Positions 1-15,900 of a stretch of DNA of 64,000 nucleotides are shown here, one piece after another. A program made the position numbers and the translations under genes. The stretch is from Pteria penguin (Eukaryota > Mollusca > Bivalvia > Pterioida > Pteriidae), in the NCBI GenBank assembly GCA_035048485.1, contig CM068583.1, positions 26,284,841-26,348,840 of the forward strand, written 5' to 3'. The notes beneath the pieces were generated by a model that worked only from the letters and a program-made list of their open reading frames with translations, was not told the origin of the DNA and did not search any database. Each line of letters starts with the position of its first letter. Position 1 is the stretch's first letter.

Positions 1-68
1 CATGGTTGTAGAGAATACTTTGGTTCATTCCATGTGGCTCTTCTGTCTCGCCTTTCAAATGACACATT
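1..68 (-). CDS. Gene B exon 33 (partial, runs off window)
   Basis: The acceptor is tttcag at 69-74 read on the minus strand. The exon reads MCHLKGETEEPHGMNQSILY and completes the split Gly codon from the exon at 325-461. It corresponds to the linker after the 'LRSIVEKSE' region of IP3 receptors. The window ends inside it or near its donor. Confidence 0.75.
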
Positions 69-867
69 CTGAAACAAAAAAGGAATAAATGCGCAAATAT
101 CTATGAAAATAGTTAGGCTTGCTCAATATATTACTTTAATTTTCAAAAATGTAACATGATCTTCATGAAATTTTTCTTTCCCTTCTTCCTTTAAACATTT
201 ACCTTTCACTGTTTTGATCTTCCTTTTAGAGCACTATTCAAAAGCTTGAATATGTTATTAAAAGAATTATACCGGCTGTAACACTGTGAAAACTGAAGTG
301 TGCAAAAAAACTCCAATGACTTACCCTATCATTGTCTCCAAGATACCAACAAGTTCCTTTGTCTGTGCCTCATTCAGCTTAGCCGTTGCATACCGACGTA
401 ATATTGGTAGAAGTTTTTCTAGTGTGTTATAAACATCTAAAGAGGTGTCAGTGATGAGAACCTGGTAACAAAGGTAAGTATATCATTGATATGTTCAATT
501 ACACAACCAGTAATTTGAAAAATCTTGTACATATATACAAAACATTAGGCGTCATAATCAAGGAAGGTGAATATCCAATTTCTAAACAGTATTTTTTAAC
601 AAAGAAAATATATCATAATCACGTCTCTAAGTACTACAGCAATAAATACCCCCTAACTGTCTCTACTGTGAGAGATCATATAGTTTATATTTCTAATAGT
701 ACATTTCTTGTAGCACTGATATAGACAAACCTGAGCTTGTACGGCTTGTGAGAACAGCTGACTGTGTGCCGAGAAATGTCGATTCAGTAGATGCATGGAC
801 ATTCGGATCATCTCATCATAATCATAATATGACAAGTCCTAAACAAAATAATTGATATTGATTTGTG

Positions 868-941
<74 letters not shown>

Positions 942-3900
942 TATATAACAATTAGACTTTTGTGAATTGTAGTCTTCAAATAAAACTATAATAAAGTTAT
1001 GAACATTTTTAGACTGACATATTCTTATATAATATTAACACAAAATTCATCATAATGAACAACACTAGATGCAATCAGGACAAAAACCCCTAACACATAT
1101 TTCATGCATGATATTTCAGGTAATTTCTTACCTTGAGTACATTCACAAGATCATATCCCTTCATAAATGCTGTCTGATCAAAAATATCTCGGAGTTTCCT
1201 CAGGGCAGATTTTGAAACTCTGCAAGATTTATTAACACTTTTAATACATATATATATATACCAAGCTATCTTTTCATACTACATTGATTAAATCATAGTG
1301 TTTTCAAATCACTATTGAAAGAAAGTATTATTATTTCATAGTAGTCAATGTATTGCAAAGCAAATCATGGAATTTTATGACATTAAAATAAAACTATATT
1401 ACCGATATTCAGATAAAGTTTTCATTTGACTTGAAGCAGGAAATAAATCGTTCATCTGACAAGAATGTACTAGTATGCTTCAGAATCTCTAAACAATGTA
1501 TATCAAACCAGCTTGGATTCTTAAATAAAATTTATAGACATATGTACAAGAGTAATTCATTATAATAGTGTGCTTTAGGGGTTCAGGAAGCCATTGATAA
1601 TTTTTTTCATTCAGATTTAGCTTGGTACCAGGCAGCATTGACTGAAATTTTAATTAAAAGTGTTCAACAAAATAAAAACACTGCAACGTGTTCAAAGTGA
1701 CATTTAGGACTATTCAGCCATATTAAACTGTATATTCATGTATAATTCATGACAACTACTCTATTTCAACAAAGAAAAATATATAACCATATAAACAAAG
1801 TACTTGTGTCTATAGCTGAACAATCATGCAGTTTTGAATTCAAATAATATCATTATGGTTTTCAAACATTCGAGAGGAATATAAGCATTCTGACATGACA
1901 TCCATTATCTGACATATTCAAATATAACTGAAAAACACATCAAAGCAAAAAATTCTTTCAAATAATAACAGTGTGATGAAATCATGCATCTGAAAGTTAA
2001 GGTACCATAATATTTTGGTCACTAGTCATGCGAGGTGGTTTCTAATAGATACCTACCGCCACCTGGTGGTAAACATGCAGAAAGACATACCAATGAATAA
2101 AAAACTTGATAAAAAACCAATTGGTACCACATAGTGGTAACTATGTAGAAATGTGTATTGATTGATAGTAAAATTGATAAAATACCATGATAGTGATGGC
2201 TTACCTAAGCCAGAAATGACTTGAAATTGATACGAAAGTTATTAGATATTGTACAAAACTTTTTTCTCAATGTCTAAAATACATTTGATTCTGATCTTTT
2301 AATATAGAATATAACTTCCGTTCCATTATGGTATTTATTCAGAAAGAGAGGCATCAATGCATGAGGGCCTCTCAACTTGATCACTCTGTAGAGGTCATCA
2401 AGGTTATAACCTTTAGCAAGGAATACAAAGGGATCAGATCAGGAATGCTGACTATTATCTCTATTCTGGTTGGTTTAACATGCACACACATGGAAGATAA
2501 TATAAATATATATTGCAACACCCTAAACAGGATGCTGATTTGTACCCCCATCCCTCCATCAGACAAAAGAGAGTATATCTTTATTTTTGTACTTCTAAAA
2601 AATGAACATTTACATTTGTTTGGAACTCTGTTTATACATATGCTCACATGCACTACACATAATACAATACAACTATATGAATCATACTTCTATTGTAATA
2701 AAAGATTACATTTTATGCAACACTTTTTACAACAGTAGAAAATTACTTGAAAATATTAATGAAATTATATAAAATATTTGTTTACGATCATTCTTTGAAA
2801 TGACATTCTACTAGTATATTGCTTAGCATACAGTATACTTGTACTTGAGATTAAGATTTGAAACATTATTGCCTATCTCTTGAACAATTGCAACTGAGTT
2901 AAAGAAAGATAACTCTTATTAGATGTCCAATTCAATGGTTCATCCGATATATTTCTGTATAAACCTAGGAAATTCTAAGACCTTTTTGTTAATAATATCT
3001 AGTTCGTTCAATAATTTTCTTTTGATTTATTGTATGTTAAATTACATAGAAACCAAATATAAACTGAATGGAATGAAGACAACTGAAAATACATGTATAC
3101 CAATGTCTCTGCACATAATTATTTTATGGAAAAGGATGAAAAAAAAATTGCTTGGGGAATAAAAGATGCTTATGAGTAAAATCTCATGAGAAATTCTGTA
3201 CAATTCTGTCTCACGTTATTCATTCATGAATTGATATAGAGAATGTATATACATATATATTATAAGCAAAATCTAGTAATGAAAAGGGAAATGAAAGCAG
3301 AAAACACTTACGACTGTCCGCCACTATTCCTGTAAACATTCTGATACCTAAGCTCACTAATATAAATCTACACAATGTTATGTTTTGTGGAAATATGTAC
3401 TAAAGTTAAATTCTGCTGAGGATATACAAACATTAAGTAAAGCATATATTACTTGACTGAACAGTGCAACATACAATGAAGGAAACACTAGTTATATTTC
3501 ATATTAGTATTATGTGTATATTTATACTAGTAAAAACCCAGCTATGCACTCACTAATGGTGTCAACATATTACATGATCCCTCATTCAAGGCAATACTCA
3601 TTCTACATCATGTATAACCTTGTCTTACCCAAGATTCTTGCTGAGGTCAAATTCTTCATAAAGCAGAGGTCCTAATTCTACTGGTGGCATTTGCGGTCGA
3701 TTTGCTTGTGTGTGTGTCACTTTGAACAAATTCATGAACTTCTCCATTCTCAAGTTAAAGATAAAATTAAAGAACAGGTTCAGTGTTTCCAAAGCCCTGA
3801 AATGGAATATTGAATGTTACTACCTGTTATACAAAATCATAAAAGTGAAGGACATTCTGAAATCAGAACTTGGTCATAAGAATTGCACTTCTTAATTTCA

Positions 3901-6900
3901 AATATGGCTGATGTAGGTAAGTTTTCAAGAAAGGAGATTATCTGTTTTTCACAATCACTATTCCCCTACTAGATACAACCTATAGTGAATTATAGTCCTG
4001 GGTGTAAATGTGAGTACAATCTAAACTTGTGTGTCCTGGCTGCATTTATGCTTGTGTGTCCTGACTGCATTTATGCTACATATATATGCAAAGTCAAATG
4101 CATAGATCATAACACTCTATCTGAAAACATGAAGATGTCCACACCATCTATATTTAGGTCTTAAGAATGGTAGAACGTAAGTATATATATTCATATGATT
4201 AGAAGTCAATGAATAAAAGTTTTGCTAAATTTTGAAAACTCACATTATCTTTTGGTTTTACTTACTGACATTTGGCATCTGTCACTGCCTTTGTTTCTAC
4301 ACTTTTCTGGTACCTCTCAACAGACTGGAAGTATTTCAAAACTTCCTCACCTTCCTTCCCTGTTATTAGGTAAAATACACTTTAAAAAAGCTCCATAAAA
4401 ACAAAATCTTTTAGAAATTAAATGAATATTGCATGACAAGTCATACAAATTTTTTTTTTATAAAAAACAAAAACCAAAACTCAAAACCAATATTGATTGC
4501 ACTCAAATAGCCTTCTTGGACCAATGTTGTAATGAATACAATTTTTTTTCTATTTTCTTTGAAAAAAATAAAGCATATATTTGTTACAAGTATTCAACAG
4601 TCTCAAAGGTTCACAGCAAATATTCACAAAGAAGAACAATGCCCTTTCCATTACAAATTATATAAATCTTAACTAGAATTAATTTTCAAATTTTAATACC
4701 ACAATATTTGCTATATATTACTAAATAGTCAAATACTGAATGATCTAAGTACTTCATGTTTTACTCCTGACATGAATACTGAAATCAATTTTCCTCATGA
4801 ACATCCTTCCATATATTCCAAAGCTTCTGACAGAGGTCAAATGACAAGAACATACCATGTGGTACATTGGGATAAGGTTTGTCGTTTCTTCCATCTATCA
4901 AGCTCATCAGAGGTTCCAATAATCTCTTGATATCAGATTCTTTATGGTAGAACCCAAATGATACCAAATACTGTACTAATCTCAGCACCTAGTGATACAA
5001 TGTTGCATATATATATGTTAAAAAGTCATGAGATATATCATACGAATGTGAGATGATGCAAAAATATGTGAAAAAATATTGATATGATGGTGGCCAGTGT
5101 CTCAAGCTGGAAAACAGAAATCATTTCAGTGGTACAATGGTGGCCAGTGTCTCAAGTTGGTAAACTGAGATCATTTAAGTGATAGGATGGTGGCCAGAGT
5201 CATGGAGATCATTTCAGTGATATAATGGTGGCCAGTGTGTTGAGTTGGAAAACCAAGATGATATCAGAGATATGATGGTGGCCAGAGTCTCAAGTAGGAA
5301 ATTTGAGATCATTTCATACATGATAGTGCCCAGGGTCTGGAGTTAGAAAACCGAGATCATTTCAGTGATAGGATGGTGGCCAGTCTCACGAGTTGAAAAA
5401 CAGAAATCATTTCAGTGGTATGATGGTGGCCAGTGTCACAAGTTGGTAAACTGAAATCATTTCAGTGATAGGATGGTGGCCAGTGTCTCATGTTGGAAAA
5501 CCAAGATCATTTCAGTGGTACGATGGTGGCCAGTGTCTCGAGTTGGAAAACGAAGATCATTTCAATGATATTATGGTAACCAGAGTCTTGAGTTGGAAAA
5601 CTGAGATCATCTCAGAGATATGATGATGGTCAGTGTCTACAATCTAATTAAAATTCGATCTTTATTTTGCTCCTGTACTTGCATGTCGCTTTATGCACTG
5701 ACCTTCAGCTGATTTACCAGTTGACATTCACATTTGTATCAACCAGCATAGCAAGTTTCAGTATCAATAAGCTACAACAGACACATTGCTTAACCCACAA
5801 AATCAACAAGGTCATTAAGGTCAGAGGACAACTAAGTTGTTTAATTTGAATTTATAAAAAGTAAAATTTTTCATCTATTACCCATAAATATTTCCATTAT
5901 TAAGCTACTGGTAATTAAAACTTCTTGATAACTTTCTAAATTTCTTATACATACATATTCATAAAAGTCTGACATTGCAAGTCTGTAAGTTTTAAAAGTA
6001 ACTTACCTGTCTAACAAGCATGTTGTTTCCAATCTCAGATGCAGTCATATCTCCATTCTGACCAAGGAATTTTGAGATCCACTCACTAAGGGCAGGAAAA
6101 TACTGGTATGTCTGAGAATGACTCAAGTCCAACAAGTCCTGGAAAGAGGGGTATGTAATATAGACTAGCTTTGATAGACAAATAAACATTAGATGCAGAA
6201 GTATAGCTTAAAGGGGTGACTTTTATACTTCTGCATAGATATAGTGCATGTGTGAAGATGGAATTCATAGTAGCTGTTGTTATCTTAAACAGATTCAAGA
6301 TGAATAGTGAACTATATTTGCAAGATACCTGATCAAGCAGAGATTGGAATGCATTCAACATGATGTCATTTTATACATGCAGATATATTTTTCAATTGAC
6401 TCCTTCAGTTAAAGATTTCTTTCTCTAATTCATAAAAAAAGATTAGTTTGGCATGTATTCTTTTTTATTATATAAGATATACTCAAAACTATTTTTTGCA
6501 TTTTGAAATCATACTGAATGCTCATAAAATCAAAGATTACATGGCAATGCTGAGCATAAAGAAATATTGGACTGTTTTCAAATAAGATAAATGCAATACA
6601 ATTTACACTATAGTGTAGAACAAAAATACTTAAGATTAATTATAATCATGAATATCATGAATAATCAAATAAAAATATATTCAGATGTCCTTTCAGTACA
6701 GCCAGTCAGAATTTGAGTTAGAGATCTTTCGGTGTTGTTTGTATGTAATATAACACTGAAAGATCTCTAACTCCAATTCTGATTGGCTGTTCTGAAAGGT
6801 CATCCTGAGATGACCTCGAATCGGCAGTTGTAAGATCTTGTACATGGAAAGTAGCGTAGAGGAGCGAAATACAAGTCGCGTTTTAATAAGATTGATTCAG

Positions 6901-9900
6901 ATGTGATCACGTATTAGATTAAACAGAAATTCTTCAGAAAGTGTTGAGATACGCATTTCTATAAAAAAGAATTGTCAAATTATGTGAATAAAGTAGGGAT
7001 GTTAGAAAATGGGGAATAACTCAAGGGAGATAATGAAAGAAGTTTTCTTTGTGAAAATGAGATGAAAACCCCTTCAGGAAATGGTGGGATTTGATTTTTT
7101 CCTACATGAAATTGTAATCTCTCAAATTCTCCTAGGTGTGAAATCATGATCCCATAGAACTTGAGCATACCAAACAAACCGACATTAATATAATTTCTAC
7201 GTCAGAGTTAAATTCATGTATCATGATGTCATTATTTGAGGAACATTAACGATGTAAAATTCAACAAGATTTTCAAATGACTGTCATTGATAAAGATACA
7301 AGTATGTTTCAAATCACACGATATACACCAATAAGAGACTGGAAAGGTGAAATCTCACCCCCTGTACACAACACTGACTTGGTTAACCTAATCGTGAATT
7401 AAGATTTTGTGTACTTGGAATGAGACTTCAAATCTTCTCCATCACAATGGTGTTAGCCTATATAACTCTGTGGAAGAAAGATGAGACTACTTTGCTATTT
7501 CTACATGAAGAAGAATAAATTGGGATGTCTAAAAAAAATGAAAAGGTTAGGGTCTCCACAAACAAATGAAGAGATTCGGACCTTCCAAAGAAAATGAAAA
7601 TTAGAATATTTATTGGAAAATGGAAAGATTAGGCAACTGATGTGATGTCTACATATCAATGCTAAAGTAAGACACATCTAATGTCTCTTTGTAAAAACGC
7701 TACATTATTTATCTACCGGTATGTAGGCAAATGTTGAGATATAGATATGTATAAGAAATTATGGAGATAGACATTTTAAAAATTAAGCATGCAATGATTT
7801 GTCACGATCAATTTATTACAACAAACGTGATGCATTTTAAAACAAAGAGAGCAATGCATAAATGTACACATACAGTTCAAACTTAAAAGTATGTAAAATC
7901 AAAAGCTACTTTCATATAAGAAATAACACCAAACAAGAACTATTATAGTGCATATAATGCTACTAAAATCAACAATATATGATTAAGGAAAATGATTAAA
8001 TTATCTGGAAAATATCTAAAATAATAATATAACAAAGGATATTTTGGCCAGACTCCACTGAACATAATATTACAGAAATAAGGAGAAAAAATCTGCTAAA
8101 AGTTTTATAATCATAGTACAATGATGTTCACAATATTGATATACAAATAGCAACATTTCAAACCTACCGATGAACGTTTCCTAGAAGTCTTGAAATAAAA
8201 GGATGAAAGTGAAGTTATTTGGGTAAAATATTTGTTTATTATGGAACAAGATAAACCAACATGGTTATCAACCCAGCAATAGAAATGTAATCATAAGAAA
8301 GGTTCTATTGCTGACAAATGCTCTCAAGAAAACTCAAATTAAGTTTTTTATGGTCTTTCATATTACAGTGAAATGTAATGATAAAAAATATATCTCTAAA
8401 ACTTTCAATCATTGCACTATGGAACAGTGGTCAATATCATGTTTTTAAAAACAATCCTATCAATGCAGAATGAAGGGATATTAGCACACATCGTCTACCG
8501 AGTGCTAGATAAAAGATCAATGACATCTAGTTAAATAATAAATATAGCGGTCAAATAACGTTTTTTTTAAATACGATTCTATAAATGTAAATGTAGGGAT
8601 ATCAGCACACATCCTCTACTGAAAGCTAAATAAAAGATCAATGACATCTAATTAATAAAAAAAGAACAAGTGCTTGTTATGGAAAGAAATTTCATTGTTA
8701 ATAGAGCTCTAGGTAATCTCTCACGCTCTGAAATATAAATATTATTTATTTTCTGTAGAGAGCAAAGTTAGCATGGTTAGCTGGGAATAAAACAAGGAGA
8801 AACTTATGATGGATGGGTTACCCTTGGTTTGGCCGTAGCGGGACGGGTATGCTGCTGATTGGCAAAGATATTGCCCAACGTCTTTTTTCTACCTGATGTG
8901 CTAAAATCCAACTGAAAGAGCAACCGTATACGCAGTCCATATGAACAGTTCAAATACATTATGGACAGAAAATTTCAGGTTCTTTAAAGCTCTCGATTTA
9001 TTGCATTTTATTTAGTGAGATATGATATTTTATACATAATTGACTTATATGGATTTATTCACAAAAACATTTATTAAAAATACGATGAAATAAAAATATG
9101 TGAAGTGACATATTTGCAGGATAAACGTGTGGGGCAGTGAAATTGTCAGTTAATAAGAGGCCCAAACAGATGTGTTACTCAAATGACACTGTTATGACAA
9201 CAGAATTCTGAAACTATACATGGGACAGTAGAAGAAAGTGATAAAACATGATTTATTCTTGATCAGTCATTACAAGAAGTCAGAAATTTGTTGGGAAGAC
9301 ATTTCTAAGTTTTTCATACCAAATTTACACGATGCAACACATTACAGAAAAATACAATGAATAATCAAACTTCTGGTATTACAGAGTCTGATAAGAAATT
9401 TACAATACATTTCTGCCCCTCAAACTTTATTAATTCATTTCTCAAAAAGATGTGTTTGTGAAAAACAAATGCCTTTGGCAGCAATAAAGTCCAAATAAGG
9501 CAAATTTTGCAATGTCCTATATCTTGATAATGCCTAACCTCATGGAAATTTGCATCTGAAATATGAAAGTTCTATATCTCTTATGATTAAAAAGATATGA
9601 CCAATAATAAATTTTTTGAAATGTAAGCCAAAGGTCACGCAGTCAAAAACTATTGTACTGACTTAAAGTTCTTGTTACAATGAATATGCATGTGAAATAT
9701 GAAAGCCCTACCTCTTACAGTTGAAAAGTTTTTTGCCACAGACAAATGGACAAACAGACACAGACAAACAGGCCATAACCTAGATGCCCTCAAATCTTTG
9801 ATTCTTGGGGCATATAAATCAAGCAGGTTTTCAAAGCAAGATGTGTTTATGAAGCACTAATGCCTGTAGTGGCATTACAGAGTCTAAAAATCAACATTCC

Positions 9901-12900
9901 TGGAAGATCGGAACAGATCAGTGGCCAAATAGGCATACAAAAGAATCGAATGGTACATGGCCTTGCATCATCATGACCAGCTACATAAAAACAATTAGCC
10001 ACTGCAGATATTCATCTATTGCAAAGTGAACTGATGTAGCTCTGTCCATGAGGTTTTGGTTCAGGACTGAAGGTTCAAGATTTAAGTCCTCCCAGTGGCT
10101 TGGTCTGTGTCCTAGCTTTCGGACAAGACAGTGAAAATCAAAGTGTCATCCCACTGTAGACATGACATGTAAGAGATCCGTCACTACTTATGGTAGGTCA
10201 GTTGCTCATATGATGTGTCGGGCTGATGCCATAACCATATCAGCAAAACATTTTTTTCTAAGTGTCATGTAAATCACGAATCAAACAAAACATTTACTGC
10301 AAATCAATCCAAAGTTAACGAACACATGTAAACTGTGTGACAATTGTTAAAGGAACATTAGCATCAATTATTTAGTGTTGACTTGTTACCCTTTCATGGT
10401 CAACAGTATACATGCCAGCCACAGCATTAAGGGAGATAACACTATCAGACTGATTGACAAAGGAAGTGAAACGAAACATTGGAGGCTGATCAACTTTAAG
10501 GCTCACCGTTGGGTTTATCAAATCAGTTTCAGAGGGTATGATGTCACTCTGTAAAATTTGTTTACAAAAAGATATTCCTAATTTTCTGTTGGCAAAAATT
10601 ATCTTGAAAATTATTTTAGTGAATGAACATAAATTCATAGAATCAATACACATTTAATGCTTATTATTCCCTGTACACTGTCCATAACGTAAACTATATG
10701 AAAATATCATTTCAGTTTTATGTAATTTTAAATGTTCTGTTTCTCAAGCTTTTTCTCAAAAGGCAATTTAGCTGGAAGGTATTTAATTTTGAATTATCAA
10801 GAAGAAATGCAGGGAGAATCTCAGAAAATACTTGAAATCACTACTTTGTTGACAATAATAGAATAATAAAAACATAAATACGACACATTAATATGGCAGG
10901 GCCTCAGAAATATATCTTCAATTTGTATTCAGCCCACGCATTCTTTTTTTTATTTTACCATTACCGGTATATATCAAGGAGTCATAGAGCTGCAGTTTGG
11001 TATATCTGTCAAGCTATAGAGATAAAGACACCAATATATACACGTATATAGTTCTGAAACTTCGAGAAAGTCAATAGAGAAAGAGTTCCTATAAATGTTC
11101 ATTTCCTACAAATACATAAATGTACCATCTTCCTGTCTTACATAAAAGCCTGTAGAAGTATTATGCATCACGCAATCCAGAAATAATGGTACTGCGATGT
11201 TTAAATCCTATATTTCATAGGTTTTCACTGCATATAGACTTTGTAATATTGTACTGTAAACCAACTGAAATTTGTGAGTGATAAACTATTTTCACGAGAT
11301 GTAAAGTTGTAAACAATTATAATTCAAGCAAACACCTTTCAGCTCTTGAGGGTAAATGCATATTTAGTATTAAACGAGGGAAAAGGATTGAACTTTCAGG
11401 TTTGTGAAAATGTTGTCAGAATATAAAGATCTATCTTTTCAAAACAGAGGCACAATGAAGTGGCAAATTTAAGTTGTTTTACAGTACTTTTTTGTAACCT
11501 CTTACCAATATTTCAAAATATATATGGTTTTATTTGTATCAGGAATTGTATGCAAACAAATTCACCATACCTCAAACTGATCTATCTCATCATAGATATA
11601 GGATAACTTGACTCTGTCAATCACCGAATGGTTATCACCAATATCAACAAACATAGCTGTAAAGAAAAAAATCAACATGTTTACCATCCTATTACATATA
11701 AGGGAGGGTCTTAGTGGAATATTAAGAGGATTTAATCACTGCACTGGAATTCCTTGTAGGTTCAGACAACCTGTATATATGATAACAAATTATAATTTAT
11801 ACATGATATAACAAAATCATATATATATATTCTGTATCTCTCAAATATTTTTATAAAAACTAAGAATCCAGTACAGGAGATTACAAGAAAATGCATGATA
11901 CTAAAATGGTCAAGATTTGTTGATTAAAAAACATATAAACTACTTCCTTTAAATGATTTTAATTTTGAACAATTTTACTTCCCATAAAATGGCCAAACTC
12001 ATTGCATTAGCCACAACTTCTTAACTTGTGCCAATACCAATTTGCTATTTATTTAAATAGGAACCTTGTCTCCTAAGGAATTCTCTCATATCTTATAACA
12101 CTGAATTTTATGAATCTAACCCAGATAAAAAAAACTGACCTCCACCTTCATTAATCCATGCTAGCTGTGTAAATTTACACTTACTTATGATCAGATCACA
12201 GTACTGCGAGCGGAGTTTGTCAGGTAATCTCTCGTCACTGAGACAGGTAAATGCTTCATCCCATGTCAGGTAGTTCAGTTCCTGTGTAATCACCTTGATT
12301 GAAAAGTCATTCTGGCCCTAAAAGAAACAAGGCATAGTAATAATAATACAGGTATTAATCTTGTCGAATTAAAATCTATTTGTGTTCTTCTGGATTTTCA
12401 GTATTTCAAGTATGAACATAACATATAAGATATACTGCCAAACATCTTTTCAACTGAATCTAGTGATCATTTTGGCATGCCAAAAATATCTATGCAGCAT
12501 AAGCTAGCTTTGCCAATGTAAAGATAAGCACGAAATTTCACAAGAGAATTTTGAGCACATTTTTCAAAACATAAACTCAGCTATATATAACCAGTGACTT
12601 ATTTCAAAATAATACAAGTACCACATAGAAAAGCTATCATACAAAACTTAATGTTTTTAAAGAAATTTATCATATTAGAAGATATACTGACCGAGCTTTA
12701 CTTTACAAGTAAATGCATGTACATCTATTTTATATACATACACTGCAGAGTTGTCCAAATAAATCTAGCTGGTGTTCCAGAAAGAGGTAAGCCTCACTTT
12801 CATCATCTTTCGCAAATGAGGATAACTCAGTCCATGTCCTGCCCTGATTGGTTGAGACATACACTACTCCATGCTCCTTACCTATCTTCTGACCCAAGTC

Positions 12901-15900
12901 GGTATAGAACACACAATTCTACAAAATCACAATAAAGTATGTTAATATTCAGCAAAGTACCATTTTCATATACATGTATCATAATGAAAAATTTTATGTA
13001 ACTAAGTTTCGACTTACATTACATATGCTTCACTTAACAATTATATATAAAATTAATATATTAAAGTTAGGTAAAACACAATTTAGCTTTCTTTCTTATG
13101 TTCAAAGTTTGTAATCAAAACAAAACCAAAAATTGCTAAATGCAGTTTTTGTTGCAGTAAGGTACCTCTGAATTCATTGTTCTAAATACTTCTGCATTTA
13201 CTCACCAAACTAAATATAAAAACCATGCAAGTTATTATGATACATTATTTAATGATTCTTACCCTATTGCCCTTCATAAGCCAGACCTCTGTGATGTACT
13301 TCTGATTATCTGCTATAGCCACACCATCACATACACACAAAACACTCAGCAGGTCAAGGTAACGATAATTCTGTATATAGTAAAGGTACACAATATTAAG
13401 AATCTGTCCTTGGAATTTGTCAAAAGGCAACTAATACTATTAAATACATTCAAACTACACAGGGATCTGTGAAAGTGAAATACAGAGTGAATGCAACATC
13501 TTTTTCAAAAATGTAGCATTTTACATTAGAAAAAATCACTTACAGGGTAAATACAGGTGGACAATAATTAAATCAGTAGTTAGTCATGCAACTAAATGAA
13601 TCCAGGTTCACTTAAGCAGTAGATATACAAGTTGAAGTCATCAAAATTATGTTTCAGTCTAGAAATAAAACTTTGCTGATGAATGCATTCATCTACAAAG
13701 TTTCATATAGGATGTAAAATTATCTACCCTGCTAAATGAGAAACAACACTAGATCATTCTGTAGTCTACAATGTGTAATATTTAAATATAAGACATCATT
13801 TACCATTCTCATCAGTGTCTTTAACTGTGTATATTCTGATATACACTAATTCATTGGTTTGTGAAAAACAGAGGTTTACTAGACAGGACCCACTAATGCT
13901 GGCTCAATTATGGACAGATTTGCACCAAAGAAATATTCTGGTTTCTCTCCTGTAAAACCATGTAATTTCCAAGACCAACAGACAGAATTAGCAATGTAAC
14001 AAAAGAATCTCACCTTATCCCTGCGTAATAGCTCAACAAATTTATCGATATGTTCATGAGTAATTCTGTCTACAATCTTCCGGTTGTCTTTGATCAATTC
14101 CATTACCATGTGAGCAGCATTTAGACCAATCATACCCTGAAATTAGAAATAGGTCGAGAATTAAGACTGTGAGAATATTTTATACAGGATGACTTATGAA
14201 TTAAGACTGTGAGAATATTTTATACAGGATGACTTGTGAATTAAGACTGTGAGAATATTTTATACAGGATGACTTATGAATTAAGACTGTGAGAATATTT
14301 TATACAGGAAGACTTATGAATTAAGACTGTGAGAATATTTTATACAGGAAGACTTATGAATTAAGACTGTGAGAATATTTTATACAGGATGACCTATGAA
14401 TTAAGACTGTGAGAATATTTTATAAAGGATGACCTATAAATTAAGACTGTGAGAAAATTTTATACAGGATGACCTATGAATTATGACTGTGAGAATATTT
14501 TATACAGGATGACCTATGAATTAAGACTGTGAGAATATTTTATACAGGGTGACCTATGAATTAAGACTGTGAGAATATTTATACAGGTTGACCTATGAAT
14601 TAAGACTGTGAGAATATTTTATACAGGGTGACCTATGAGAATATCAAACTGGCTTAAAATAAAATTACCTCACTCTAATATGACATACTACTTATCCATC
14701 ACAGTAAGCAAGGAAAATTTAACTTAACAACAATAAATTAAATTCTTTGGGAATAGGGGACAAAGTGTTGTAACATGTTGATACCTCTTTATACTCGAAC
14801 TGTGACAGGAAGAAATCGATGTATTTTGCAATGTACAGCTCGTTCTTCCGACTGTTTCCCATCAGGTATGTATACAGAACATCATAGGCTTCCACAAATA
14901 TATTTGTTAGATGGCTGTAAAGGAATCATTATGATTATTGTGTGTAAGAGTAAATACTCAAATAATATAATCCATCAGGAGTCAAACTCTATGTTCATTA
15001 ACAATGATGGACATTGGGGTCAAACTTGAAGAGACTTTGCCTAGATGATATACATACAGATTAAATCAAATTTCGTATCTGTTGTGTGCCTCAAACAAAG
15101 CAATACTGAGTATAATTACTGAATACAAATCTATGTAACATATCATTATATTCTGAATAAGTATGATGATAAATCTATTTAACTTATCATTATACTCTGA
15201 ATAAGTATGATGATAATTCTATTTAACTCATCATTATACTCTGAATAAGTATGATGATAAATCTATTTAACTTATCATTATACTCTGAATAAGTATGATG
15301 ATAAAGCTATTTAACTCATCATTATACTCTAAATAAGTATGATGATAAATTTATTTAACTTGTCATTACACTCTGAATACGTTTGAAGATAAAAAATCTA
15401 CTTACCTTATCATTATACTCTGAATAAGTATGATAATAAATCTACTTAACTTATCCACTTTTCATTACATTTTGAATAAGTATGATGATAAATCTATTTA
15501 ACTTATCATTATACTCTGAATAAGTTTGATAATAAATCTATTTAACTTATCAACTTGTCATTATACTTTGAATAAATATGATGATAAATCTATTTAATTT
15601 ATCATTATACTCTGAATAAGTATGATGATTCACCACTTACAACTGATCTGTTGTGCCCCTGAAAGGAATCTGTAGCAAGGTCACCAGCATATCTACTATC
15701 TGTAAAATATAACAATGTAACAATGGAAGAATTTGCAGAATTAGACATTTATACAGTCATGTAGATATTTTAGATACAATTAGATCTTCTGCCATGGAAC
15801 TTGATAGCTTCTCCTGACTCTTTCATGTTAGGAAAATAGGGAAGGTCAACCAGTGTCCTACTTTCTATACTTTCCTCACTTCACAATGTTTATAACCATC

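Noticed and set aside
2328..2738. 136-aa plus-strand open frame
   Set aside because: Low-complexity, AT-driven composition, overlapped by an antisense frame, inside a gene B intron, no motif or splice context.
6331..6361. Possible gene B exon MLNAFQSLLDQ before a GTATCT donor
   Set aside because: No AG acceptor exists between the upstream in-frame stop and this segment, and the neighbouring exons already join in phase.
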